From JAVRLB01 sp049965455 (GTDB taxonomy: Archaea > Thermoplasmatota > Thermoplasmata > Thermoplasmatales > ARK-15): a stretch of DNA of 64,000 bases. Of the stretch, positions 8,897 through 17,451 are shown piece by piece (position 1 is the stretch's first letter; every line of letters begins with the position of its first letter). A program made the position numbers and the translations under genes. The notes under the pieces were generated by a model that saw nothing but the letters and a program-made list of their open reading frames with translations, searched no databases and was not told the DNA's origin. The stretch spans positions 12,060 through 76,059 of the forward strand of contig JBMFWH010000001.1 in assembly GCA_049965455.1 (NCBI GenBank), given 5' to 3'.

Positions 8897-9568
8897 ATGG
8901 ACTATTTGATATGGTACGGGCACTCTGCCTTTGAGCTTAACATTGACGAAAAGAAGATACTAATCGATCCCTGGATTAGCAATCCTTTATCCAGTACAAA
9001 GCCTGAAGACATCAAAAACGTGGATGTAATAGTTATTACCCACAGCCACGAAGATCATACGGGGGACGTGGATACGATTCTTGCAAACAATCCAGAAGCA
9101 AAGCTATTGGCAATGTTTGAGCTTGCAAACAGCTATGAAGAAAAAGGTGCAAAACACGTGATCGGCGCAAACATAGGGGGCGCAGCGATGATCGAGGCCA
9201 TGAAATTTGTACTGACCAGCGCTACACACAGCTCTGCACTGGGCTCTCCTTCCGGAGTGGTCATAATAGGCAAGAACAGCACAGTCTATCATGCTGGCGA
9301 TACGGGCGCAATGATGGACATGAAGCTGATCGGCGAGTTTTACAAGCCTAAGGTTGCAATGCTGCCGATTGGCGGGCACTTTGTGATGGGTCCTTACGAA
9401 GCTGCAAAAGCGGTGGAACTGATCCACCCCAAGATTGCAATACCCATGCATTACCAGACCTTTCCAGCGTTGTGGGGCACTGCCATAGAATTTGAAAACG
9501 AAGTGCGAAAATTAAAGCTTGATACTAAGGTCGTGACACTCAAGCCTGGTGAAAAATTAAATATATAA
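8897..9568 (+). CDS. UPF0173 metal-dependent hydrolase (metallo-beta-lactamase fold)
   Basis: 223 residues, the normal size of UPF0173. Metal ligands are seen in THSHEDHTGD (48-57), in YHAGDTG near 130-136, and in a late His (PMHYQTFP, about 190). It is cytoplasmic with no signal peptide. The family is widespread in archaea and Firmicutes but its substrate is not established. The start at 8897 follows AGAAGGTGA (8880-8888), a good ribosome-binding site. It lies 43 bp after the aminopeptidase and may share its transcript. It converges with the ECF operon, with a gap of 2 bp. Confidence 0.88.
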   Translation: MDYLIWYGHSAFELNIDEKKILIDPWISNPLSSTKPEDIKNVDVIVITHSHEDHTGDVDTILANNPEAKLLAMFELANSYEEKGAKHVIGANIGGAAMIEAMKFVLTSATHSSALGSPSGVVIIGKNSTVYHAGDTGAMMDMKLIGEFYKPKVAMLPIGGHFVMGPYEAAKAVELIHPKIAIPMHYQTFPALWGTAIEFENEVRKLKLDTKVVTLKPGEKLNI

Positions 9569-9570
9569 GA

Positions 9571-11832
9571 TTATGGAAAGTTCTCGCGCATGAACTGCAA
9601 CCCATTCTCATTATTTCTTTTTAAAAACCTTAATTTTGTCTCATTTTCTTCATAATCGAATATGATCCATGTTTCGTTGTCGACTGTATAAGCATACACA
9701 TCAGGCTTCACTATGGACTGAGGCTTAAATGCAATAGTGGCGACCACGATCTTTTTGTTAACCTTTTCTCTGACCTTTTTCAGGACCTGCTCGAGAGTCT
9801 TGCCAGTATCGGCAATATCGTCCACGAGCAAAATATAGCCGTTCTGCGTGATCGACAAATATTCGAAAGAGCCAATGCTTACAGCAGTGCTGGGAGTGCC
9901 ATCTTCAAGATAGTAGCTTGCCCTTATTCCAATCAGCTCTTTCACCTGCAAATAATCGCTGAGCAACCTGCCTATTACCATGCCCCCGCGCTCAATGTAT
10001 ATGATGGATTCTGGAGTCCCGTACTTCTCTAATATCTCTTTTGCAAGCTGCTTTGCATAGTGTTTTAACATGTCAAATTTCAGAGCCACATATCTCTTTT
10101 TTTCTTTTTCAAACTTGAAAAACTCGAACCATTCTCTAGCATTGATCAGAAGATCCTGGATCACGCCTGCATCTTTCAGCTTTTTTGAGATCCGGACAGA
10201 TTGAGGGGCGATCAGCGAAGAATCTTTTAAAAGCTCTTCGTTTACAAACAATTGTTCAGGCAGGCCGTCAAATATGATCTTTCCTCTTTTCATCACCATT
10301 ACGCGCCTGCAATATTCAGCCACCAGCCTCATATCATGCGTTATGACTATTATTGTCCTGCCATCTTTGTTAAGCTCGTCCAGGATTTCCATGATCTCTC
10401 TGGACATTCTGTAGTCCTGGCCCGTAGTAGGCTCGTCTACGATCAGTATCTCAGGCTTCATGGCCATGACGCTTGCTACTGCAAGCCTGCGCTTTTCGCC
10501 ACGACTTAAAAAGAGAGGGTCTTCATCCAGTTTTTTATAGAGTCCCACCTTTTGCAGCGTGTACCTGATTATATTTTCTGATTCATCTTTCGGAATGCCT
10601 AAATTTTTCAGCCCGTACTCTATTTCATTATGCACGGACCTGTTGAAGATCTGATGGTCCGGATTCTGGAACACATATCCTAAATATCTGGGTAGTTCTG
10701 ATCTCACGCTCTTCTTTTTGATGTCCATGTCTAGTATCCTTATATAACCGCTCCATCCAGTCTCATAGCCTGATAATATTTTTGAAAGCGTGGTTTTTCC
10801 AGACCCGTTTTGCCCGATCAACGCTATAAACTCTCCCTTGTTGACTTTCAGGTCCAGTCCGTTAATGGCCTTTGTGCCGTCAGTATACGTAAACTGCAAG
10901 TTTTTCACGTCTATGGCCAGCGTGCCAGACTCTTTGACGACCCTGCTGACCCTGAACGTCCGGGCAATGTTTACGTCCACGCTATTTATGATCTCCTCCT
11001 CTTTCATATTCAAAATCTCGGGAATCTCAATGTAGTTTTTAGTTTTTGGGTCTGAGTAAATATTGTCGGGAGTGTCAACTGCCACAATCTCTCCATTATA
11101 TATTACAGCCATACGATCCACGAATTTCTTCATGATTTCAGGATCGTGCTCTACCAGAATTACAGTTATGTCTCCTCTCTCTTTCAGCTTTGCTATGGCC
11201 TGGATCACTTCCATCTTTCCAGCCGGGTCCAGATCTGAAGTGGGTTCGTCCAGGATTAGTATCTTTGGATGCATTGCCAGGAAACTGGCAATGATCAACC
11301 TCTGTTTCTGGCCTCCAGAAAGCTCGCTAGGATGGATCTTTGAAGCGACATGGTACAGATCTTCCAGTCCAACTCTCTCGAGTGCATCCTTGATCCTTGC
11401 CTCGATCTCTTTTTTATCAAGTCCCATAATCTGCAATCCTAAAGAAAGCTCACTTAACACGCTCATAGTCAAAAACTGGTTTTCAGGATCTTGCATCACT
11501 ATGCCGATAGTAGGGGCCATAGTGTGCTTTCCAATTATCTTTACAGTATTATCGGTGGTCACGATCTCGGATACAGGCTCTCCAAATACCAGGATTTTAC
11601 CGCTCATATGCTCATTTATCTTATCCAGCGGCACTTTTACCTGGTGCGGAATCAGCCCTGCAATAGAATAGCATAGTGTTGTTTTTCCAGAGCCGGTAGG
11701 CCCTGTTATCCCAAAAAACTCACCCTTGTAAATCTCTAAATTGATATTTTTTAAAGTGTACTCTCCCATCTCTTCAGTAAACGTCGGATATCTCCAGTAA
11801 AAGTTTATCAATTCCACAGCTTTCTCACTCAT
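9571..11832 (-). CDS. ECF-type transporter tandem ATPase fused to a C-terminal phosphoribosyltransferase
   Basis: A single open frame of 753 residues. ATPase 1 (about 5-275) has GPTGSGKT (44-51), LSGGQ (171-175), LDEP (194-197) and a switch His at 229. ATPase 2 (about 305-545) has GQNGSGKT (340-347), a weaker signature LSRGE (442-446), VDEP and His 499. Residues about 575-745 form a type I phosphoribosyltransferase with ERGGMVIGRLL (614-624), the PRPP loop LLVDDIADTGKTL (668-680) and PDVYAYTVDNETWIIFDYE (710-728), closely resembling archaeal Gpt-like xanthine/guanine/hypoxanthine enzymes. It overlaps ecfT by 4 bp (ATGA). Inference: import of a purine base coupled directly to its trapping as a nucleotide. 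I know of no characterised protein with this architecture. Confidence 0.9.
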   Translation of the reverse strand: MSEKAVELINFYWRYPTFTEEMGEYTLKNINLEIYKGEFFGITGPTGSGKTTLCYSIAGLIPHQVKVPLDKINEHMSGKILVFGEPVSEIVTTDNTVKIIGKHTMAPTIGIVMQDPENQFLTMSVLSELSLGLQIMGLDKKEIEARIKDALERVGLEDLYHVASKIHPSELSGGQKQRLIIASFLAMHPKILILDEPTSDLDPAGKMEVIQAIAKLKERGDITVILVEHDPEIMKKFVDRMAVIYNGEIVAVDTPDNIYSDPKTKNYIEIPEILNMKEEEIINSVDVNIARTFRVSRVVKESGTLAIDVKNLQFTYTDGTKAINGLDLKVNKGEFIALIGQNGSGKTTLSKILSGYETGWSGYIRILDMDIKKKSVRSELPRYLGYVFQNPDHQIFNRSVHNEIEYGLKNLGIPKDESENIIRYTLQKVGLYKKLDEDPLFLSRGEKRRLAVASVMAMKPEILIVDEPTTGQDYRMSREIMEILDELNKDGRTIIVITHDMRLVAEYCRRVMVMKRGKIIFDGLPEQLFVNEELLKDSSLIAPQSVRISKKLKDAGVIQDLLINAREWFEFFKFEKEKKRYVALKFDMLKHYAKQLAKEILEKYGTPESIIYIERGGMVIGRLLSDYLQVKELIGIRASYYLEDGTPSTAVSIGSFEYLSITQNGYILLVDDIADTGKTLEQVLKKVREKVNKKIVVATIAFKPQSIVKPDVYAYTVDNETWIIFDYEENETKLRFLKRNNENGLQFMRENFP

Positions 11833-12692
11833 ATATATCTACCTACCATTATCGAGAGATTGAAAAAGTATACGATCACGAGTCCGATAACCGCGAAGGA
11901 TATGCCAAGATAATCATAATATTTGAAATTTCTTTGTTCCAGTGGCTCTGATAGCTTTTTCGCGTTTGAAAACCCGCGCGCTTCCAGCGCTGAGCCCATT
12001 TCTACAGCCCTTTTGATCATGGAAGCAGTTAACGGAATGGATAACGCTATAAACTCTTTAATCTTTTTCAATAATCTAAACCCTTTAATCTTGCCGCTTC
12101 TTGCATACTGCGCATGCCTGATAGACTCGAGATCTTCGGTCATTATGTTCAAGCTCCTGAATATCAGCGAGATGAAAAAAACGATTTTGAATGGGAATTT
12201 TGCCTTTGTCAGGCCGGCAACTACATCAATGTCCCTTGTAGTCATGATAATCAACAATGTCAAGAAAGCCATGGCCGCATAGCCAAACACCTTTGAAAGC
12301 CCGATATATACAGATTCCCTGGTTATTTTTAACTTTATTGTGGACAGGGATGTCTGGTAAAGGACAGATGATCCAACCTGGTTGAAAAACAGCCACCATA
12401 TGAACAGTACAAAAAGTGCAATGATCAGCAATACCAAATAACTTTTAACCAGATATTTGATAGTTTTAGAGTCTATAAAAAACACGATCACTATAAAAAA
12501 CACGATCATTGAAAATACCAGGTCTGGATAAGATTCGGTGATTGCCCTTATTACAGCTACGGACACGATGACAAATATGAGAAACTTTGCGATAGGATTG
12601 AGCCTTACAAAAAGAGAATCTGTTTTTGCATAAAATAAAATAGTCTTTACAAATTTCTTCTCTCCGCTCCAGTTTTCTCTATCACTGATCAT
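11829..12692 (-). CDS. ecfT: ECF transporter transmembrane T component
   Basis: 287 residues with about five or six hydrophobic helices and the two cytoplasmic coupling motifs of EcfT proteins: YARSGKIKGF (near 200) and LEARGFSNA (near 240), which contact the grooves of the two ATPases. It transmits ATPase movement to a substrate-binding S component in the membrane. The ATG at 12692 is the first start. It overlaps the downstream double ATPase by 4 bp and follows the predicted S component by 36 bp, giving the order S-T-AA(PRT) on one transcript. Confidence 0.88.
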   Translation of the reverse strand: MISDRENWSGEKKFVKTILFYAKTDSLFVRLNPIAKFLIFVIVSVAVIRAITESYPDLVFSMIVFFIVIVFFIDSKTIKYLVKSYLVLLIIALFVLFIWWLFFNQVGSSVLYQTSLSTIKLKITRESVYIGLSKVFGYAAMAFLTLLIIMTTRDIDVVAGLTKAKFPFKIVFFISLIFRSLNIMTEDLESIRHAQYARSGKIKGFRLLKKIKEFIALSIPLTASMIKRAVEMGSALEARGFSNAKKLSEPLEQRNFKYYDYLGISFAVIGLVIVYFFNLSIMVGRYI

Positions 12693-12728
12693 GAATGTTC
12701 CCTGTAAATGTGTGTATGTATATTATGT

Positions 12729-13412
12729 TTATGAGATCAATCCTTTCGCCAATAATCCGTATCTACGCACGATCGGTGTTAACGACACTATCAAGAACGG
12801 CGCTATGAGCAACACAATAGCATCGCCCAATATCCATAATCCAGAGCCTAACCAGTACGCGTTCTTCGGTACAAATCCAAGAAGTGTGAGGTTCCAGACT
12901 CCCCACATGCCACCAATAACGTTGGTAATGCCCATCACCCATATCACGAACCAGAACGCTGCCTTTTTGCTTTTCAGGATGTCTCTGCCAAGCGGATCAA
13001 TGCCTCTCTTTACCAACACTCCACGATAAAATATCAGTATTAATAGTGCGGGCACAAAATCTCCAACACTAAATGCCAGGGCAGGGACCAAAGGCATGCC
13101 GGTCAGTAGTCCAGCACCTACAAAACAGCCGATACCAGCGCCTATCACGCCCCACAGGCCCCACCAAAGCGTAAAAACGACAAAGAATGGGTACGCCCAG
13201 TACAAAAAGCCTATACCAGGGCCTACAACGGGCGTAGCAATCACACCAAGCCATGATAACAATATTACAACTGCAATCTGTATTGCATATAACACATATT
13301 GGGTAGTATTAATCTTGCCACCAGGGTTCCATTTTAGGGTGTAAAGAGAATAGTCACTTGATTTAGGTTTTCTATATATTTCTTTAGAATCAGAATCAGT
13401 AGAATCTACCAT
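12729..13412 (-). CDS. Predicted ECF S component (substrate-binding membrane protein), substrate unknown
   Basis: 227 residues. A hydrophilic N-terminus of about 35 residues is followed by about six hydrophobic, Gly/Trp-rich helices (for example near 43-62, 66-90, 93-115, 118-138, 160-180 and 195-218). Size, helix count and position directly upstream of ecfT fit an S component. It has no motif that I can tie to a known vitamin or base family. The phosphoribosyltransferase fused to the ATPase suggests a purine base or related nucleobase as substrate; this is inference. The DNA just upstream carries an inserted MITE. Confidence 0.68.
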   Translation of the reverse strand: MVDSTDSDSKEIYRKPKSSDYSLYTLKWNPGGKINTTQYVLYAIQIAVVILLSWLGVIATPVVGPGIGFLYWAYPFFVVFTLWWGLWGVIGAGIGCFVGAGLLTGMPLVPALAFSVGDFVPALLILIFYRGVLVKRGIDPLGRDILKSKKAAFWFVIWVMGITNVIGGMWGVWNLTLLGFVPKNAYWLGSGLWILGDAIVLLIAPFLIVSLTPIVRRYGLLAKGLIS

Positions 13413-13456
13413 GATTTACTCTATAAAATATCTATATTTTAACTTTTTGTAATTCA

Positions 13457-13650
13457 CTATGGCAGAAATAAACCGTTAGACCACATTTATATACTCATAA
13501 GTAAAAAGTATCGTAAAATAGTTGATCTCCAAAATATTAAAAGTGTATGGGGTATGTACTTTTTAAAGAAAAACTATCACAAATGTACTTTAATACATAA
13601 TAAAAAAGCAAGGAAATAGTAATAAATTTAACGCTTTATTTCTGTCACAG
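13457..13650 (+). mobile_element. MITE R1, complete copy with 8-bp target duplication
   Basis: 194 bp. The left end CTATGGCAGAAATAAACC and the right end (13630-13650), read in inverse, agree at 18 of 21 positions. The element is flanked directly by GTAATTCA at 13449-13456 and 13651-13658, an 8-bp target-site duplication. The first 168 bp also occur at 2887-3054. No coding frame is present, so it must have been moved by a transposase encoded elsewhere. It lies between the divergent ecfS and nfo genes. Confidence 0.85.
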
Positions 13651-13659
13651 GTAATTCAA

Positions 13660-13799
13660 TGCTTTGTTGAATAAATCAGATTGGAATTTTAATTTGGGCA
13701 CAATACTATATGAAGAAAATTAGATTTTTAGACCTAAAAAATATAATCTTTTCAAAAGTATTTATGGAAATAACTTTAGAATATTTATTCAACACAGCA
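13660..13799 (+). mobile_element. Second MITE with IS903/IS5-like ends and 9-bp target duplication
   Basis: 140 bp. The left end TGCTTTGTTGAATAAAT (13660-13676) matches the inverse of the right end at 16 of 17 positions. It is flanked by GTAATTCAA at 13651-13659 and 13800-13808. As I remember them, IS903-group (IS5 family) elements have ends close to GGCTTTGTTGAATAAATC and make 9-bp duplications, so both end sequence and duplication length fit. The interior is noncoding AT-rich DNA. It inserted immediately beside the R1 element, using the target duplication R1 had made. The remaining 130 bp up to nfo show only AT-rich promoter-like DNA. Confidence 0.82.
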
Positions 13800-13941
13800 G
13801 TAATTCAATTTTTTTATTAGAATTATTAGATATTGCTTTTAATATATCTGTGTTATAATATCTTTGATATTGGAAATAATATGATATTTTCAGAAAACTT
13901 TTTTAAATAATTTTTGTTGTATATCTCTTGATCTGATAAAA

Positions 13942-14796
13942 ATGATCTTTAAAAACTCGAAAAAGAGGCTTGTAGGTGCGCACATATCCATTTCAGGGGG
14001 CATAGAAAATGCACCTGAAAGAGGTAAAAACCTTAATCTTGATGCAATACAGATATTCACAAAAAATCAGAGGCAGTGGGTATCTAAAAGACTGAAAAAA
14101 GAAGTGATAGAATCATTCAAGAACAGCACGGAAAAATATGGGATTATAACGGTTGCTCATGCATCTTATTTAATTAATCTTGCAGCGAATGAAGAATCTT
14201 TATGGCTTAAATCCAAAGCCTCTTTTTTAGAAGAAATAAATAGATGTGCCCAGTTAAATATCCCGTATCTTGTATTTCACCCGGGTTCTCACAATGGCTT
14301 CGGGGAAGAATACGGAATTGAAAGGATCGCAGAAGCAATAAATGAAACACTGAACCGCAGCGATAGAACAGTACTTTTGCTTGAGACCACGGCTGGGCAG
14401 GGTACGAACATAGGCTACACATTCGACCATTTAAAAAGCATAATAAAAAAGGTAAAAAACAAGGATCGTGTGGGTGTGTGCATAGATACCTGCCACATCT
14501 ACGCTGCCGGATATGACATTGCCAATAATTATGAAAACGTGATTGAAGAATTTGAAGCTACAATAGGTTTAAATAAACTTAAGGTTATACATTTAAACGA
14601 CTCTGAAAAAGGGTTAGGAAGCAAGATAGACAGGCATGCACATATAGGAAAAGGGAAGATTGGAGCTAAAGGATTCGTAAAAATACTGGACGATGAAAGG
14701 CTGGAATCCATACCTTTCATTTTAGAAACTCCGCAGGGAGAAAATGAATATTATCTAGATTTACAGGAAATAAAAAAAATAATAGAGGTGTCCTAA
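13942..14796 (+). CDS. nfo: Endonuclease IV (AP endonuclease)
   Basis: 284 residues, normal for the family. Signature segments are VGAHISISGGIENA (about 12-25), zinc-ligand regions HPGSHNGFG (near 113), ETTAGQGTNIGY (near 152), CIDTCHIYAAGYD (near 182), LNDSEKGLGSKIDRHAHIGKG near 218-240 and ETPQGENEYY (near 265). It is a trinuclear-zinc TIM-barrel enzyme cutting DNA 5' of abasic sites in base excision repair. The stop is 1 bp before fprA, so the two genes form an operon. A uracil-glycosylase-like gene lies 2 kb downstream, which gives a repair theme. Confidence 0.95.
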   Translation: MIFKNSKKRLVGAHISISGGIENAPERGKNLNLDAIQIFTKNQRQWVSKRLKKEVIESFKNSTEKYGIITVAHASYLINLAANEESLWLKSKASFLEEINRCAQLNIPYLVFHPGSHNGFGEEYGIERIAEAINETLNRSDRTVLLLETTAGQGTNIGYTFDHLKSIIKKVKNKDRVGVCIDTCHIYAAGYDIANNYENVIEEFEATIGLNKLKVIHLNDSEKGLGSKIDRHAHIGKGKIGAKGFVKILDDERLESIPFILETPQGENEYYLDLQEIKKIIEVS

Positions 14797-14797
14797 A

Positions 14798-15976
14798 ATG
14801 CTGGAAATAAAAAAAGGAGTATATTCGATAGGAGTGAAAGACCGAAAGTTGAGAATATTTGACGTGATAATGAAAACGCCCAGAGGTACTTCTTATAACT
14901 CATATCTGATCATGGGCAGTGAAAAGATAGCAGTGATAGATACGGTTAAAAAAGGATTTGAGCAGGAGTTTATCTCTAATATAAAAGAGATCGTTGACCC
15001 AAGCAAGATAGATTATGTGATCGTGAACCATACAGAATCCGATCATTCAGGCGCGCTCCCGAAACTTTTAGAGCTTGCACCAAATGCCAGGGTTTATGCA
15101 AGCAAGAACGCAAAGCCATTTTTGCCAGAGATACTGCACAGAGACATAAATCCGGTGCTGGTTGGTGACGGAGACAAGCTATCTTTGGGAGACAAGACTC
15201 TTGAGTTCATAAGCACACCGTTCTTGCACTGGCCAGACACCATGGCCACATATTTGAGAGAATCCAAAATATTGTTTCCCTGTGATTATTTATCGTGCCA
15301 TTACTGTGATGACACGATGTTCGATGACGAGGCTCTAGATTTTTCATACGCATATAAATACTATTTTGACTCCATAATCAGACCTTTCAAACAGTATTCT
15401 ATTAATGCGCTGGACAAGATCGAAAAACTTGACATAGAAATCATTGCGCCGTCGCATGGCCTGATATTGAGGTCTGATCCAAAAAAATATCTGGACCTGT
15501 ACAGAAAATGGTCTACGGTCCCGAAGAAAGATTATAAGTCAGCGCTGGTAGTTTACGCATCATCGTACGGTGGCACTGAAAAAATGGCTGAGGCGATTGC
15601 GCATACATTACAGAAATCCAAAATCCATACTACCTTAATGGATCTTACAGGAGTGGACATTTCCGCGCTTGTAGATATTATAGAGAACACCGATGCATTG
15701 ATCGTGGGCTCTGCCACAATACAGGCTGATGCCCTGAAGTTTGTATGGGACCTGTTGGCAAGCCTTACTACTATCGATGTCAGGGGCAAGATCGGCGCTG
15801 CGTTTGGTACATATGCATGGAGCGGAGAAGCAGCCAAGATGATTGAGGATCGTTTGCGCGCGTTGAAGTTCAGTGTTCCAGAGCCTTTTATAAGGGCAAA
15901 GATGGTACCTACCGATGAAGAACAGAAAAACGTGAAAGAGTTTGCAGAGAGACTTGCGATAAATATACTAAAATAG
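14798..15976 (+). CDS. fprA: Flavodiiron protein (A-type flavoprotein)
   Basis: 392 residues. The N-terminal metallo-beta-lactamase-like di-iron domain (about 1-245) has HTESDH (78-83), His 144 in FLHWPDT, and His 220 in APSHG. The C-terminal flavodoxin domain (about 248-392) has the FMN loop YASSYGGTEKMA. Such proteins reduce O2 to water or NO to N2O with electrons from rubredoxin or a similar donor; a rubredoxin gene is in this window at 44.7 kb. It is coupled to nfo. Its last 26 codons are repeated in diverged form at 17304-17384. Confidence 0.95.
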   Translation: MLEIKKGVYSIGVKDRKLRIFDVIMKTPRGTSYNSYLIMGSEKIAVIDTVKKGFEQEFISNIKEIVDPSKIDYVIVNHTESDHSGALPKLLELAPNARVYASKNAKPFLPEILHRDINPVLVGDGDKLSLGDKTLEFISTPFLHWPDTMATYLRESKILFPCDYLSCHYCDDTMFDDEALDFSYAYKYYFDSIIRPFKQYSINALDKIEKLDIEIIAPSHGLILRSDPKKYLDLYRKWSTVPKKDYKSALVVYASSYGGTEKMAEAIAHTLQKSKIHTTLMDLTGVDISALVDIIENTDALIVGSATIQADALKFVWDLLASLTTIDVRGKIGAAFGTYAWSGEAAKMIEDRLRALKFSVPEPFIRAKMVPTDEEQKNVKEFAERLAINILK

Positions 15977-16066
15977 CGTTTTCAAAAACATGTAAAACCA
16001 TGTCGGATAAAATTAATATAGGCATAGAGGTGATGAATGATGGACATTTTCTAAAAACCTATATGT

Positions 16067-16093
16067 TTACTGGGCTTTTACTATACCCAGTAA
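16067..16093. other. Hairpin, 8-bp arms
   Basis: TTACTGGG at 16067-16074 pairs with CCCAGTAA at 16086-16093 across an 11-base loop. It lies in the space between fprA and the DUF488 gene. No T-run follows, so it is not a clear terminator; it may be an operator or chance. The rest of this 245-bp gap contains a relic of the region found ahead of the flavoprotein gene at 17452. Confidence 0.45.
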
Positions 16094-16221
16094 CAGAAAT
16101 ATTTATTCATGGGCACTTAATAACCATAATTATGAACTATTTTGAATGCGTTTTTTGATTTAAGTTAGAAATCGAGCTATTATCATAAATTTTAATATAG
16201 TTTATTAGATATTGTTTTTTT

Positions 16222-16752
16222 GTGAAAGCGAAATTAACAATATTTACTATTGGATACTCTACTCTAGATATTAATAAGTTTCTTGATATATTGAAATCGC
16301 ACGGAATAAAACAGCTGGTAGATGTGAGAACAATACCGAGATCAAGAGCCAGGCCTGAGTTTAATGAGCAAGAACTGAAAATATCGTTAGAAAAAAACAG
16401 TATCAAGTATATGCATATGATCGAGTTAGGAGGGTTAAGAAAACCTGTGAAAGGGTCTATAAATACAGCATGGCAAAACGCAAGCTTTAGAGGCTTTGCC
16501 GACTATATGCAGACTGATCAGTTTTGGAGTGCGATATCCGAACTTATGAAGATTGCGGCAGAGCAAAAAACAGTATTGATGTGTGCTGAAGGAAACCCGT
16601 ATCGGTGTCATAGGTCCCTAATTGCCGACGCGCTAGTGGCAAACGGCGTTGCAGTAAACCATATTTCAACTGCAAAGTCTGCCAAAGAGCATAAGATCAC
16701 AGCATTTGCACAGATAAAAGATGGCAGATTGACATATGTGAAAAATGATTAG
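16222..16752 (+). CDS. DUF488 family protein
   Basis: 176 residues from a GTG at 16222 (no ATG fits the conserved N-terminus, FTIGYSTLDINKFLDIL). Family marks are GYST near residue 10, VDVRTIPRSRARPEFN (near 34-49), LGGLR near 72, and the Cys-rich MCAEGNPYRCHRSLIADAL (near 127-145). DUF488 proteins are small cytoplasmic proteins of unproven function, often near DNA repair or stress genes. It overlaps the glycosylase-like gene by 8 bp, so the two form a unit, which is bracketed by two diverged copies of the fprA 3' end. Confidence 0.88.
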   Translation: MKAKLTIFTIGYSTLDINKFLDILKSHGIKQLVDVRTIPRSRARPEFNEQELKISLEKNSIKYMHMIELGGLRKPVKGSINTAWQNASFRGFADYMQTDQFWSAISELMKIAAEQKTVLMCAEGNPYRCHRSLIADALVANGVAVNHISTAKSAKEHKITAFAQIKDGRLTYVKND

Positions 16753-17326
16753 ATATATAGTTCCTGAGAATGCAACATTGTTATTTGTGGGCATAAATCC
16801 CCATCCAGGATCATATCTTCGGGGAGTGCCTTTTTCAAACAACAAAACGTTCTGGTATAATCTTGCAGATGCAGGGTTTATTGATAAAGATCGAATTTAT
16901 CTAAAGGATGACAGAAAGCTAAAACATTTTTATTTGTACGAGTTCTCGAAAAAATTTGGATATGGCTTTATAAATCTTGTAGACAGACCCACCATAAATA
17001 CGAGCGGTTTAAAAAGAGGGGAAGAAGAATATGGTGTCAAGCGCTTGAACAAGGCAATAAAAATCAAGAAGCCAGTAGTGATTTGCTTTATTGGAAAAAT
17101 TACCTATAGCAGGTACACAGGAAACAGCAATTTTAAGTTAGGGGTTCAGAAAGAAACTATTTATGATAGTAAAGTTTTTGTTTTGAGTTTTCCCATACGC
17201 GGTCCTAGATCAATCAGAATCGGTGAGTTACTGGAGCTTAAGAGATATTTAGATGGACTAAGCAGCGAAAAAGCATTCAATTATGCATTTCAATTTGCTA
17301 ATAGCGAAGATGGTACCTACCGATGA
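16745..17326 (+). CDS. Uracil/thymine-DNA glycosylase superfamily protein (MUG/TDG-like)
   Basis: 193 residues. GINPHPGSYLRGVPFSNNKTFWYNL (about 16-40, quoted here only as landmarks GINPHPGS and FWYNL) is the mismatch-specific uracil glycosylase active-site region, with Asn 18 in the catalytic position. NLVDRPT near 80 and the later VVICFIGK also fit the fold. It would remove U or T from mismatches, feeding endonuclease IV. The last residues (EDGTYR) are read, in another frame, from DNA that belongs to the fprA-tail relic, so the true C-terminus may have been replaced by recombination. Confidence 0.82.
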   Translation: MIRYIVPENATLLFVGINPHPGSYLRGVPFSNNKTFWYNLADAGFIDKDRIYLKDDRKLKHFYLYEFSKKFGYGFINLVDRPTINTSGLKRGEEEYGVKRLNKAIKIKKPVVICFIGKITYSRYTGNSNFKLGVQKETIYDSKVFVLSFPIRGPRSIRIGELLELKRYLDGLSSEKAFNYAFQFANSEDGTYR

Positions 17327-17384
17327 AGAGCAGAAAAATGTGAAAGAGTTCGCGGAGCGAATTGCAAAAATTATACTTAAATAG
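17304..17384 (+). pseudogene. Relic of a second fprA 3' end
   Basis: Frame starting at 17304 reads 26 codons and a TAG that match the C-terminus of FprA (AKMVPTDEEQKNVKEFAER and following) with 23 of 26 residues identical. Most of the nucleotide differences are synonymous (for example GCA/GCG, GAA/GAG, AAC/AAT, TTT/TTC), so this is not a fresh copy: the two versions diverged while both were under selection. The similarity continues past the stop into the spacer (GGATAAAATTAATATA at both sites). It has no start and no upstream fprA body. Confidence 0.88.
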
Positions 17385-17451
17385 AGCATCTTCAAATCAC
17401 TTGAAATCTGCCGGATAAAATTAATATATGATTAGATGTATCGAATGATTT

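Noticed and set aside
10790..11671. Plus-strand open frames (up to 202 codons) opposite the double ATPase gene
   Set aside because: Shadow frames of a strongly conserved gene; composition is Ser/Ile-rich without motifs.
12691..13344. Plus-strand open frames opposite the S component
   Set aside because: Antisense to a gene in an intact operon, no recognisable motif, no ribosome-binding site.
16067..16093. Hairpin after fprA as an intrinsic terminator
   Set aside because: No T-run follows and archaeal termination relies on T-rich DNA rather than hairpins.
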